Shown: in pieces, positions 29,113 to 38,982 of the stretch
How the letters are laid out: every line of letters begins with the position of its first letter
How positions within the stretch are numbered: position 1 is the first letter of the stretch
Assembly (NCBI GenBank): GCA_020723105.1
Contig: DYJL01000003.1
Span: 1-64,000 of the forward strand
Direction of reading: 5' to 3'
Source of the DNA: Nitrospira japonica
GTDB lineage: Bacteria; Nitrospirota; Thermodesulfovibrionia; UBA6902
DNA length: 64,000 nt
Notes under the pieces: generated by a model
What the model was told of the DNA's origin: nothing
Databases searched by the model: none
The model's input: the letters and a program-made list of their open reading frames with translations, nothing else
Position numbers and translations under genes: made by a program

Positions 29113-30766
29113 TCGCCAGATAATCCAGCTTCCCCAGCTTAAACGCCCTTATGGCATCATGCGGCGTACAGACAATCGGTTCTTCATGCATGTTGAAACT
29201 CGTATTGATAACGCTGGGAATCCCGGTCAGTTTATGGTATTCACTGATAATATCGTAGTAGCTTGAGTTAATGTCCTTTCGAACCAGTTGGGGCCGTGCG
29301 GTTCCGTCAACATGGACCGCTGCAGGAGAAGCCTTCTTCATAAAGTCAGTGCAGTCAAACGTGATAGTCATAAACGTAGCAGCATGTTCCGCCCCTTTGA
29401 TGTTCTTGTAGCACTGTTCCCGGTACTCATAAAGTGTTGCTGGAGCAAAAGGCATGAATTCAGTGCGTCCCAGCCTCTTGTTAAGCCAGTCATTTACAGC
29501 AGGGTCCTTGGCGTGATATAAAACCGACCTGTTTCCGAGGGCCCTGGGCCCATATTCCATGGCCCCGTTAAATCTTGCTACAACCTTTCCTTGAGCTATA
29601 AGCACCGCAGTCTCTTTTTCAATTTCACTGGAATATTTGCATGTCAAATTCTCCTTATCCAGAGCATCTTTTATCTCTTCATCCGAAAAAGCAGGCCCGA
29701 AATACACATTTTCAAGCTGATACGGCCTGAGACTGCCATTCAATTCTGATGCGCAATACAGCGCTGCTCCCGCACCCGTGCCGCCGTCACCCATATTGGG
29801 ATATATAAATATCTTCTCCACTCCATTTATCTCAAAAACCCTTTGATTCATCTTGACATTAGCAGTTACTCCACCGGCCAGAACCACATTTTTCTGTCCG
29901 TATTTCTTTAAATACGTTGATACCACATCCACCACTACCCGCTCCAATACTGCCTGATATGCCGCAGCAACATGTTCTCTCGGATACTTCCTGGCCAATT
30001 CCCTGCAAAATTTCATGTTCAATCCTGAAATATATGCAAAGCCGTTTGCCGAGCCATCAAACCTTTTATAAACATCCTGAAATAATATGGCCGGGTCTCC
30101 ATAAGATGCCAAACCGACTATCTTGCCTTCATGCCTCGTCGGCTTAAATCCCAACGCCTCGGTTACCTGTGAATAAAACAATCCCAGAGAATGCGGATAC
30201 TTGATATTCAGCACTCTCTTTATCCCCTGTTGTGAACCAAGGCTGATGCTTCCAGCCAGCTCGCTTCCGTAAGCATCAAGAGTTACAATAAGCGCATCTT
30301 CAAATCCTGAGGTATAGAAAGCAGATGCAGCATGAGCAAGATGATGCTCCACCCTTCTGAGTTTATTTCCGAGGCCCAATTTTTGAAGGCTCTGTACGAG
30401 ATCCATATGATATTTTTTATGATCCAGAAACGCTTGATTGCAAAACCTCGTATAATAGGCAAAATGATAGAACTTTGATTTCAGGCCATCGTGCTGAAAG
30501 ATATTAAATAAGTTGTTCTGAATATATCCTTTAGAAATCAGAAACGCTTCCTTATACCAGGGGAAAAAGGGATATGCCACAATATCAATATCCTCAGGGC
30601 CCAGACCGGATTTGTGTAATATAAATTCTATGCTCCTGTGCGGAAAGCCCGGATGCTGTTTTATTCTCGAAAATCTCTCCTCACCCGCGCCTAAAATTAC
30701 TTTATCTCCCTGAATTAAAACTGCCGTGCAATCCGTATCCAGGGCCGATATTCCCAGTATATTCAT
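29084..30766 (-). CDS. carbamoyltransferase (NodU/CmcH family)
   Basis: MNILGISALDTDCTAVLIQGDKVILGAGEERFSRIKQHPGFP; HHLAHAASAFYTSGF; EYGPRALGNRSVL; INTSFNMHEEPIVCTPHDAIRAF. Confidence 0.95.
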   Translation of the reverse strand: MNILGISALDTDCTAVLIQGDKVILGAGEERFSRIKQHPGFPHRSIEFILHKSGLGPEDIDIVAYPFFPWYKEAFLISKGYIQNNLFNIFQHDGLKSKFYHFAYYTRFCNQAFLDHKKYHMDLVQSLQKLGLGNKLRRVEHHLAHAASAFYTSGFEDALIVTLDAYGSELAGSISLGSQQGIKRVLNIKYPHSLGLFYSQVTEALGFKPTRHEGKIVGLASYGDPAILFQDVYKRFDGSANGFAYISGLNMKFCRELARKYPREHVAAAYQAVLERVVVDVVSTYLKKYGQKNVVLAGGVTANVKMNQRVFEINGVEKIFIYPNMGDGGTGAGAALYCASELNGSLRPYQLENVYFGPAFSDEEIKDALDKENLTCKYSSEIEKETAVLIAQGKVVARFNGAMEYGPRALGNRSVLYHAKDPAVNDWLNKRLGRTEFMPFAPATLYEYREQCYKNIKGAEHAATFMTITFDCTDFMKKASPAAVHVDGTARPQLVRKDINSSYYDIISEYHKLTGIPSVINTSFNMHEEPIVCTPHDAIRAFKLGKLDYLAIGSYMVKGE

Positions 30767-30792
30767 CTTGCCTCCAAAACTATGATATGTCG

Positions 30793-31740
30793 CTATGCAA
30801 CATGAAGATTTCTGTATTCAGATAATGTAACACTTTTCATCTTCTTTTCATTAACCGCATAGTCAAAGAACATAGAGAGACGTCTGAAGTATTCCTTTAA
30901 CTCCTCTTCAGTCCTGGTATAAATAGACTCTCCGGTTTTGACTTCACTGGAATGAAAAAACATGTTGAACACATTGACTCTCTTCTTTATCATGACATCT
31001 GTCAATGAAACCATCTCTCTCTCTGAAAAAAGGGCCGGATAAAGCCAGACCAGATCCAGTATATTCAGGTAGTCCTTGCTCAGGAGCCCCCTTATCTTTG
31101 TAAATCTGGGGATATGAAGATAGACTTTTTCAAATATCTCAGGAACCTTCCTGTTCAGCCCTATAGTCACTGGCACTTCCAGTATGTGGTCCGTAGAATG
31201 ATTCAGCCAGAACGGCTTCGCACGATAATTCAAAAAACAGGGACCGCTTTGACTGCGCCACGATACCATCGGCGAAATGCTGGAATCCACGAGATATCCC
31301 AAACGTATAAGGATATCCTTTGTATCTTCATTAAAACCAAATCTGCCAGCACGATAAGAAGTGGGGCGCTTATGAAAAGCAGCCGTCAGGACATCCGTCA
31401 TCGTTTTGATTTTGTCATACTGTCTCTCATAAGACAGATTGCTTGGATAATCGTTCTTCTTCGATTCTTCCTCAGTCAACGGCGGTGTATTCCATGGATG
31501 CATATGAGCGCCGATCTCGCACTTGTCTATGATACTGTTAAAGTATTTAACCGCTTCACCGTTTGAAACATACGGGTAATTAAGCAGATAGGTGGGCCTG
31601 ATGCCGTACCTGTCAAACAGCGCCTGAAGCTGCGGAATGCCTTCGAGGTTTCGAATAGTTGTTGTCTCCTCTATTCCCCAATGCGGCATATCCTCTTCAA
31701 CATCTATGCTCACAATAAGATATAAATCGTTGGCTCTCAT
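30793..31740 (-). CDS. polysaccharide deacetylase-like protein
   Basis: VSIDVEEDMPHWG; GAHMHPWNTPP; SYRAGRFGFN. Confidence 0.85.
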   Translation of the reverse strand: MRANDLYLIVSIDVEEDMPHWGIEETTTIRNLEGIPQLQALFDRYGIRPTYLLNYPYVSNGEAVKYFNSIIDKCEIGAHMHPWNTPPLTEEESKKNDYPSNLSYERQYDKIKTMTDVLTAAFHKRPTSYRAGRFGFNEDTKDILIRLGYLVDSSISPMVSWRSQSGPCFLNYRAKPFWLNHSTDHILEVPVTIGLNRKVPEIFEKVYLHIPRFTKIRGLLSKDYLNILDLVWLYPALFSEREMVSLTDVMIKKRVNVFNMFFHSSEVKTGESIYTRTEEELKEYFRRLSMFFDYAVNEKKMKSVTLSEYRNLHVA

Positions 31741-32711
31741 GTAATCCCTTCGAGCGTTTTTTCAAAATCCTCAATGCCTTTATCAAATTTCCTGTTCAGC
31801 ATATTGCGTTGTTCTATTACCATCTCTGCCCTTTTATCTCTTTCCGCCTTCAGTCTTTTCAGCGCAGCCAAAATAGCTTCTGAAGAATTTTGGGTATATA
31901 CAGGGGCCTCACCGAAGAATTCCTGCAAGGCCCGGGTCTGAGATAAAATCATTGGTTTCCCTGCAGAAAAGGCTTCATAACCTCCGCAGCAAAGACAACC
32001 CTCTTCACTCGTCAATACCATCACTCCGTCAACTGATAAAAGCAGTTGGTCATATTCATCACTATCAACGAATCCCAAAAAACGTATATTGCGGGTAGCC
32101 GGCATTGATGCAAACATCTTCTTCCAGTTGCCGGTTACCAGAATATTAAATCCATCAAGTTCAGGGTCCAGTGCAAGGACTTCATTAATTGGTTCATCTT
32201 CTGCGAATGAACTCACGAAAAGTATCTGTGTTTTGTTATCAGGGTCCTGATAATTATTAGCGGTATTTCTCAAGGGTTTCTTTAATACCGGCAAAGGATC
32301 AGGGACAATAACAACATTCCTGTTAAGAGAAAGAACTTCCTGGCGGTAAATGTTATTGGTGACAATAACGACATTGGATCTTCTGATGCCTGAATTGAAA
32401 AATATCTGGAATATTTTTTTTTTAATACCCGTCAGCTTTAGGTTCGGAGTATGCAGGTCCGTAACCAGACGATATCCGTAGAGTCCGGTAAACAGAGACA
32501 GCCACCAGCTTGAAAAAATTGACGGGTTCATAGTGAAACATATTGACGGTCTTTCCCTCTGCACAATCCTCCATGCTTCATAAAATTCCTTACAAAGACG
32601 AAGCCACCTCGGCGACTCCAGGTCCGTCATATATAATTTGGCATGGACTGCCGCAGCCAGGCCCACATTGCGTCTCTGCTCGTTCCAGCTTATCCAGACC
32701 CTATCCGCCAA
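31737..32711 (-). CDS. glycosyltransferase (GT4-like)
   Basis: TDLHTPNLKLTG; ILFVSSFAEDEPINEVL; DGVMVLTSEEGCLCCGGYEAFSAGKPMILS. Confidence 0.85.
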   Translation of the reverse strand: MADRVWISWNEQRRNVGLAAAVHAKLYMTDLESPRWLRLCKEFYEAWRIVQRERPSICFTMNPSIFSSWWLSLFTGLYGYRLVTDLHTPNLKLTGIKKKIFQIFFNSGIRRSNVVIVTNNIYRQEVLSLNRNVVIVPDPLPVLKKPLRNTANNYQDPDNKTQILFVSSFAEDEPINEVLALDPELDGFNILVTGNWKKMFASMPATRNIRFLGFVDSDEYDQLLLSVDGVMVLTSEEGCLCCGGYEAFSAGKPMILSQTRALQEFFGEAPVYTQNSSEAILAALKRLKAERDKRAEMVIEQRNMLNRKFDKGIEDFEKTLEGIT

Positions 32712-32723
32712 TATATATCTCCA

Positions 32724-35156
32724 TCAAATCGTCTCCATATCCCTGCTGAATTTTCGCCACTTGACAGGCTGTTTTTTGAATAACCCTTTGTAGATGCCGT
32801 ATAGTGCAGCAACATTGACCATACAGAAATAAAATGGGATTGAAGTCAGCCGGATTTTGTATCTTCTTGCGACAAGCATGTCTGAGACGGCCAATAAATA
32901 AAACAACGACTGCACCGCAAAGGCAGCTGCGTAGATAAATTCTCCTGATAAATAGTACAGACGAAGAGTTACAGGATATAGTATTACGAGAACTATCGGG
33001 ATCATCCAGCGAAGAAATTTATGTGACACATAACAAAAAAACAAACCTTTCTGTTTTAATGTCGGTACCCCTTCCTTCTGCATGATTGATTGGATAGCTC
33101 CTGCAACAACTCTCGATTTGCGCAAAAATTCCGTCTTTGATGAGTTTGAACTTCTTTCATGCCCGATAGCCTCCTTCTCATAAATCAGTCTGTACCCTTT
33201 CAGCGCCACATTCATGGAGATTACAAAATCATCAAGAATAATATTATTTGAAGGAGGAGCAAACAGACTCCTTCTGATGGCATACATACCACCGTCTGCG
33301 CCTATTATCGAGCCAAATTCAGATTCCTTTTTCTGGATCCAGCGTTCATAAACATAATATAAAGATTCCGATCTTCCAAATGTTGTTTCTTCATTGTGAA
33401 GAATCACGTCGGCGCTGACTGCGCCTACTGAAGGGTCCTTGAAATTACGCACCAGCTTCTTTACGGCATCATCCTGGTACATTGTATTGGCATCCGAGAA
33501 GATGATAATTTCACTCTCAAGCTTTGGAACAGTACTGTTGATGACAGATACTTTCCCCCTGCGTTCCGGATATGCCATCAGCATTAATCTTTCACTTTCA
33601 TATTGACGCACTATTTCATTGGTTCTGTCAGTAGAACCGTCAGAAGCAATTACAATCTTTAATTTATCAGGAGGATAATCCAGCTTGAAACTGTTCTCAA
33701 TTTTATCCCTTATCACCTCTTCTTCATTGAACGCACAAATAAGTAAGGATACAGAGGGCGTTATTTCCCCGCTAACTACAGGTTTTTGACGATATTTCAT
33801 AACAGACATCAGAGCCATCGGATAGCCGAAATAGACATAACAGATGACAGCAACAGCCATCCAGAAAACAGTTGTGTCAGATAAAACAGGATTATTTACA
33901 ATTACTCCTACTATTTTTATAGAGAACCATACCAGCATAATAGCTGATATGTGAATCATGCTTCGGGTCCAGTTATAATTTTCTTTTGGGTCCTCACCGG
34001 CAATTCTTGACGGATTCCATGTAACCTGAATTTCACCTTTCAGGCTCCTGTACAGGCCGAACAAAGACGCCGTGCTCACCAGCACAAAATAGTAAGGATA
34101 ATAGAAAACCACCCATGCATCACCAGTTTCTGAAAACAGATACCCTATATATGCAAATATAAAAAACAATATCAGTGACAGCGCAACCCCCTGAAATATT
34201 CCTATGTTAAATAAGGAAAGGGCCAAGCACGCTATTACAAAAACAACAAGAAAGACCGGAGCGAACCAGCGAAGCAGCTTATGGGAGAAAATTCCAAGGC
34301 TGAAAAAGCCGGTTTTAAAGGGATTTAATACGGCCTTCATGCGCATAAGACCGCTGAAGCTCCTGTTGATGATTCTAATCTTCCTGTTGAATTCCTTCTG
34401 GAATTTTCCTGAGGACTCTTCATAGCAGACAGCCTCTGATTCATAAAGGCCCCGGTATCCTTTCAATATAATCTGCAAAGGATTAACAAAATCGTTGATA
34501 TCGGTATTCAGCATTTCCTCATACAACTCCCTGCGAATCGCATATATGGCCCCGTCACCGCCGACAACAGAATGAATATGGCTTTCCATTTTTTTCAGCA
34601 GTATTTCAAACTTCCAGTAAGTACTTTCGCTCTTGGCTGCAGCCGTTTTGTTTATATCCCTGTATCTCGCCTCACCCACCACATAACCTACTCTGTCATC
34701 ATTGAAATTACGTACGAGCTTACTGATTGCATTCGGCATGTACATGGCATTTGCATCCGAAAAAACTATTATCTCACCCCTCGCCCGTGGAACTGCAAGA
34801 TTCAATCCGGAAGTCTTACCAAGGTTTTCCTCCTGCCTGATTAAACGCACTCCCTGTCTTTCATATTCCCTGACAATCTCATCAGTGCGGTCTGTTGAGG
34901 CATCGGATATGACAATGATCTCCAATTTGTCTTTCGGATAGTCAAGAGACAGGCTGTTTTCAAGTTTTTCCCGAATTACCGCTTCTTCATTAAAACAGGA
35001 TATCAGCAAAGAAACTTCTGGAAAAATTTCTCCCTTATCAACTTTTCTTTCAGAGAGTACAATTCTCAACAGAAGCAGAAGAAGGGGATATCCTATATAA
35101 ATATATACAAGAACAGAAAGCATCGCAAAAGCAGTAATCTCAAGAAACGTTATCAC
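32724..35156 (-). CDS. tandem two-domain glycosyltransferase family 2 membrane protein
   Basis: two homologous GT2 halves: PEVSLLISCFNEEAVIREKLENS...SDASTDRT...SDANAMY and PSVSLLICAFNEEEVIRDKIENS...SDGSTDRT...SDANTMY, each with TM segments. Confidence 0.9.
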   Translation of the reverse strand: MITFLEITAFAMLSVLVYIYIGYPLLLLLLRIVLSERKVDKGEIFPEVSLLISCFNEEAVIREKLENSLSLDYPKDKLEIIVISDASTDRTDEIVREYERQGVRLIRQEENLGKTSGLNLAVPRARGEIIVFSDANAMYMPNAISKLVRNFNDDRVGYVVGEARYRDINKTAAAKSESTYWKFEILLKKMESHIHSVVGGDGAIYAIRRELYEEMLNTDINDFVNPLQIILKGYRGLYESEAVCYEESSGKFQKEFNRKIRIINRSFSGLMRMKAVLNPFKTGFFSLGIFSHKLLRWFAPVFLVVFVIACLALSLFNIGIFQGVALSLILFFIFAYIGYLFSETGDAWVVFYYPYYFVLVSTASLFGLYRSLKGEIQVTWNPSRIAGEDPKENYNWTRSMIHISAIMLVWFSIKIVGVIVNNPVLSDTTVFWMAVAVICYVYFGYPMALMSVMKYRQKPVVSGEITPSVSLLICAFNEEEVIRDKIENSFKLDYPPDKLKIVIASDGSTDRTNEIVRQYESERLMLMAYPERRGKVSVINSTVPKLESEIIIFSDANTMYQDDAVKKLVRNFKDPSVGAVSADVILHNEETTFGRSESLYYVYERWIQKKESEFGSIIGADGGMYAIRRSLFAPPSNNIILDDFVISMNVALKGYRLIYEKEAIGHERSSNSSKTEFLRKSRVVAGAIQSIMQKEGVPTLKQKGLFFCYVSHKFLRWMIPIVLVILYPVTLRLYYLSGEFIYAAAFAVQSLFYLLAVSDMLVARRYKIRLTSIPFYFCMVNVAALYGIYKGLFKKQPVKWRKFSRDMETI

Positions 35157-36202
35157 AGGCTGATATATTTCCTTAATGCAGGCCCTATAAAGTTAGCAAC
35201 GCCAAGCGGGAGGTTCTGCCAGATATGGACCATTTTTTCCTTTTTAGCAGAAGCTGCTTCATTTAAGGTGATTCTATTATTACTTAGCATTATATAATTC
35301 CAATGCAACGGAACTGGTTGGGCCCCCCACTGTGCCTTGAAGTAATAGGTCCCTTCATTTGGAGTGGAACGTCCAAAATCAAACCCGGTATAGCCGTTGT
35401 CAGAGGCATATTTCAGAAAATTCCAGTACAGCATCATATTCGGAGAAAGATTATTGAAGTCCCGCAACGTTGACGCCCAGGGGGTGGATATGATTTTATT
35501 TGTGTTCAGTATTATCCCGGCTCCAATGAGCTGCCTGTCATGATAAACCATTCCTATCCGTATATTTTCACCATAATGCCTCAAGACAGCATAAAACCAT
35601 TCCCTTGAATGAACGGGAGAGCCCAGGTCTCTCATGTTGTTACTGAACACTACATAGAAATCCTCTACATCCTCAGCCGTACCCCACTTAAAGCTCAAAC
35701 CGTTTTTTTCAGCCTTTCGTATCTGGCTGCGGAGTTTTGATTTGAATCCATCCCAGAGCATTTCAGATGATTGAGGCAGTTTCAGAAACATTCTTACTTT
35801 ATGAGACAGCACACTTACAGGCAAATTCACATATTCATAAGATGAAGAACCTGTCTGGCTGCGTAATTCAATATATTTGGCATTAAGTTTTCCGGCAAGG
35901 ACTATAGCTTCTGATATCAGTCCTTTGCTGGCCCCTGCATTGTCTGCCAATATATCTCCGACGTCACAGAACGGCAAAGATACGAGCTGTCCTGAAAGCA
36001 GCGGGAGCTTTAAATATATCAACGGCAAGACTCCGGTTATGCAGTGGTCCTTTTCAGCCATCAGATAATAAGCCTTATGCCCATAAGCATCCTCGACAGC
36101 TCTCTTCCATGCAAAGAGATGATATGGTGAAGCAGAAGGATGTCTCTGCACATAAGCATCCCATTGCTCCTTATCATTATTGTCTGCCAGGCGTATATTC
36201 AA
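35153..36202 (-). CDS. FemAB family, XrtA/PEP-CTERM system-associated (GNAT-fold)
   Basis: WDAYVQRHPSASPYHLFAWKRAVEDAYGHKAYYLMAE; DFGRSTPNEGTYYFKAQWGAQPVPLHW. Confidence 0.92.
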   Translation of the reverse strand: MNIRLADNNDKEQWDAYVQRHPSASPYHLFAWKRAVEDAYGHKAYYLMAEKDHCITGVLPLIYLKLPLLSGQLVSLPFCDVGDILADNAGASKGLISEAIVLAGKLNAKYIELRSQTGSSSYEYVNLPVSVLSHKVRMFLKLPQSSEMLWDGFKSKLRSQIRKAEKNGLSFKWGTAEDVEDFYVVFSNNMRDLGSPVHSREWFYAVLRHYGENIRIGMVYHDRQLIGAGIILNTNKIISTPWASTLRDFNNLSPNMMLYWNFLKYASDNGYTGFDFGRSTPNEGTYYFKAQWGAQPVPLHWNYIMLSNNRITLNEAASAKKEKMVHIWQNLPLGVANFIGPALRKYISL

Positions 36203-36294
36203 TTTAACTTTTCCCTTTAGTCTTAATAAACTCTATTACAGCAGTTGCAGATATGGAAGGCTGTGGAAGAATTTATATACGACACCCTTAAAAA

Positions 36295-36320
36295 GGGCTT
36301 AGGGGATAGGGAATAGGGGG
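36295..36320 (+). other. putative G-quadruplex motif
   Basis: GGGCTTAGGGGATAGGGAATAGGGGG: four G-runs of 3 or more with loops of 3-4 nt. Confidence 0.6.
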
Positions 36321-36464
36321 TAGATGAAAAGAAATAAGAAAAACAGCTTGAAGCAAAAATGTAATATACCGTTTGTCGTTTATAGAAATTCTGAAACAGT
36401 CTGCCATATCTGCCAAAAGATCTTATATAAATCTTAAGATATTTAATTAACAACATAAACTGGA

Positions 36465-37295
36465 TCAGGTATGATTTATGGGAGTGAATCTGAAATCCCT
36501 GAGCAACCTTTTAAAACGATACGCTGTTTTATCAAGGTTATTATAATGCCGGAATTTTGATAAGCTGCTCATGCCGCTAATCCTGGGCTGTTTTGGATCT
36601 ATCTCCCATGGATGAATATAAAAAACAAACGGCTGCTTCTCCTTTTGATTTATCCTGCCTAAAAACATTCTCGTCAAAAAATATGGCAACAATCGAAAAT
36701 ACCCGCCGCCTGAAACCGGAAGCTTCAGTCCCCAAAAAGCCGAAGTAGTAATGGGGTATTCCGTTAAATTGTTATCAGGCAATTTATATTGAAATCTCGG
36801 AGAATTGTAAATACCGTAACGATCATGAAAGATCGGGAAGATGCTTGAATCATACTTGAACCCGAGTTCTTCCAGAATATTCAGAGCCCACAATGTCTCC
36901 TTTATGATTGAGTAACTTGGAGCACGATAGCCTGAGACCGGCCTGCCGGTTATCTGTTCCAGAACATCTTTGGCCTTTTTTGTATCTTTCCTGAATTCTT
37001 CAGGAGATAGGTTGTAAATGAGACGATGATAATAACTGTGACACCCTATCTCATGTCCTCTGCCATGAATATCTTTAACCAGATTCGGGAACCTCTCAGC
37101 AATCCAGCCCAGTACAAAAAACGTGGCCTTCACATCATAAGAACCAAGCATATCGAGAATGACTTTCGTATTGGCCTCAATCCTTGAATCATAACTGTTC
37201 CAGTTCTTGTGTCCTACAACACGTTCAAATGCTGAAACGTGGTAGTAGTCTTCCACATCAACTGTCATATAATTTGAGATATCTTTAACTCTCAT
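36465..37295 (-). CDS. polysaccharide deacetylase, DUF3473/XrtA-associated type
   Basis: MTVDVEDYYHVSAFE; GCHSYYHRLIYNLSPEEFRKDTKKAK; GYRAPSYSI; FYIHPWEIDPKQPRI. Confidence 0.94.
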   Translation of the reverse strand: MRVKDISNYMTVDVEDYYHVSAFERVVGHKNWNSYDSRIEANTKVILDMLGSYDVKATFFVLGWIAERFPNLVKDIHGRGHEIGCHSYYHRLIYNLSPEEFRKDTKKAKDVLEQITGRPVSGYRAPSYSIIKETLWALNILEELGFKYDSSIFPIFHDRYGIYNSPRFQYKLPDNNLTEYPITTSAFWGLKLPVSGGGYFRLLPYFLTRMFLGRINQKEKQPFVFYIHPWEIDPKQPRISGMSSLSKFRHYNNLDKTAYRFKRLLRDFRFTPINHT

Positions 37296-38950
37296 TTAAG
37301 CTGGTATACATATACATCCGTGCTGTAACATATCTTGGATTTAATCGTATCAGGTATCAAGCTAAACATCATATCGCTGGATTTCAGAATGCGGCAACTT
37401 ATACTGGGCGCGGTAGTCATTACTTTAACAAGGTTCATTTTCTCCATAGGCCAGTTAATCTGTCTCCTGAATTTAATCAGAATTTCATGTATCTTAGGAA
37501 TGATAAAAACATACTGAACAGCATTATCTTTACGAATATTTGATATGAGTGCATTTATAAAAAGGTCATTACTTTTGAGTCCCCTTTTATATTGATAAGT
37601 AACGATCTTGTCCTGCGCAAAATTAGACCCTCTCCTGAGTTGAAGTGTCTCTTTCAGCATCACCGGCATAATATAATTATCTGCCGGATTTTGTGAAATG
37701 AATTCCTCAATCAGATCCATGCCGTGCACATTCTTGTTTATTATGCTCCCTAAACAAACAAATGATGCCAGTATATAAAAGAATACCAATGCATAACCTG
37801 TGAATCTTTTAACGCCTTTTTGTATCACGAATTCATAGACAAGAACCCCTGACAGCAAAGAAGCCAGCGGGGTTATTGTATGGTAATATCTTACTTCCCT
37901 TTTCAATGGCACAGTAAGCCCATATACGGGACCAAAAGAATAAAACGCCAATATTGTAAATGTCAGGATAAACAGCCATAAAAAATGACCCTGCTTCATG
38001 GAAAAGAACTTGTACGGCTCTTTTTGTCCTGTCTGTAAAAGCAGTATTCCGGCAACTGTAATAACCATCAAGGGAGATATCCAGTGAGTAGCAAAGATTG
38101 CAACAAACGGATCAAGCAAATACCTGCTTAATAAACTTCCGGATTTTACATTGCTATGACTGTAAACAGTGAAATTTCGCGGTTCAAGAACTTTTGTCTT
38201 GCCCAGGAGAATTTCCCATCTCGTAAGAGGATCCCCTGACAGAAACCAGAAAACAAGCATCTCAAAAGCAATTGCAAGCAGCAGGCCGGACAAAACAAAA
38301 AACGTGGTCCTGAAAAATTTCTTCTTGTTCGGCGCATGGAAGAAAAGTATCGGAATTGTGATAAGTAATATCAGGGCAGTTTCACGTATAAAATAAGCAA
38401 CTCCGAGAATAATACCTGTAATTAACGCCAGTCTGACATCTGCATTTTCATTTCCTGACAATTTATAAAACAGGTAAATAAACAGTGCACTGAATAAAAC
38501 GACAGGCCCGTCCGGATATATAACGGTAGACAAATATACATCTTGCGGCAGCAGGGCAAAAATCAGTGAAGACCACAGTGCCACCTGGGGATTGAAAAGT
38601 CTCAAGCCTGCAATGTAAACAAAAACCAATATGCCTGCTGAGGTAATCATCGGGAATATATATGAAGAGAACTCCGATATGCCGAACAGCTTCATCGCTG
38701 CCCATACAGGGAAGACCACACCAAGCCTTATGCCCCAATGTTTTGACGAACTTAGAGCAGCCCCAACATCCTGATTTGACAATAACTTTTCTACAACGGA
38801 AAAATAGATTATATCGTCGGCGCCAGAGGGCCCCATATAATAGACAATCCTGAGCGCAACTGCCGAAATCAGAGTGATAATAAAAAGAATATGGTATTTC
38901 AAATTACTGTTTATTTGTTCAGGATTAAACATTCTTCCACAGCCTTCCAC
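37292..38950 (-). CDS. GT39/ArnT-like GT-C glycosyltransferase
   Basis: polytopic; VYYMGPSGADDIIYF acidic motif in first loop; LLPQDVYLSTVIYPDGPVVLFSALFIYLF. Confidence 0.8.
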   Translation of the reverse strand: MEGCGRMFNPEQINSNLKYHILFIITLISAVALRIVYYMGPSGADDIIYFSVVEKLLSNQDVGAALSSSKHWGIRLGVVFPVWAAMKLFGISEFSSYIFPMITSAGILVFVYIAGLRLFNPQVALWSSLIFALLPQDVYLSTVIYPDGPVVLFSALFIYLFYKLSGNENADVRLALITGIILGVAYFIRETALILLITIPILFFHAPNKKKFFRTTFFVLSGLLLAIAFEMLVFWFLSGDPLTRWEILLGKTKVLEPRNFTVYSHSNVKSGSLLSRYLLDPFVAIFATHWISPLMVITVAGILLLQTGQKEPYKFFSMKQGHFLWLFILTFTILAFYSFGPVYGLTVPLKREVRYYHTITPLASLLSGVLVYEFVIQKGVKRFTGYALVFFYILASFVCLGSIINKNVHGMDLIEEFISQNPADNYIMPVMLKETLQLRRGSNFAQDKIVTYQYKRGLKSNDLFINALISNIRKDNAVQYVFIIPKIHEILIKFRRQINWPMEKMNLVKVMTTAPSISCRILKSSDMMFSLIPDTIKSKICYSTDVYVYQLK

Positions 38951-38982
38951 GTCTGCATAGAATTTGTTATAAATAATGCGGG

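Noticed and set aside
31114-31566. 150-aa plus-strand ORF
   Set aside because: Entirely antisense to the polysaccharide deacetylase gene; no recognisable motifs.
36223-36456. 77-aa minus-strand ORF
   Set aside because: Covers the intergenic G-rich tract; translation has no domain-like features, so treated as non-coding.
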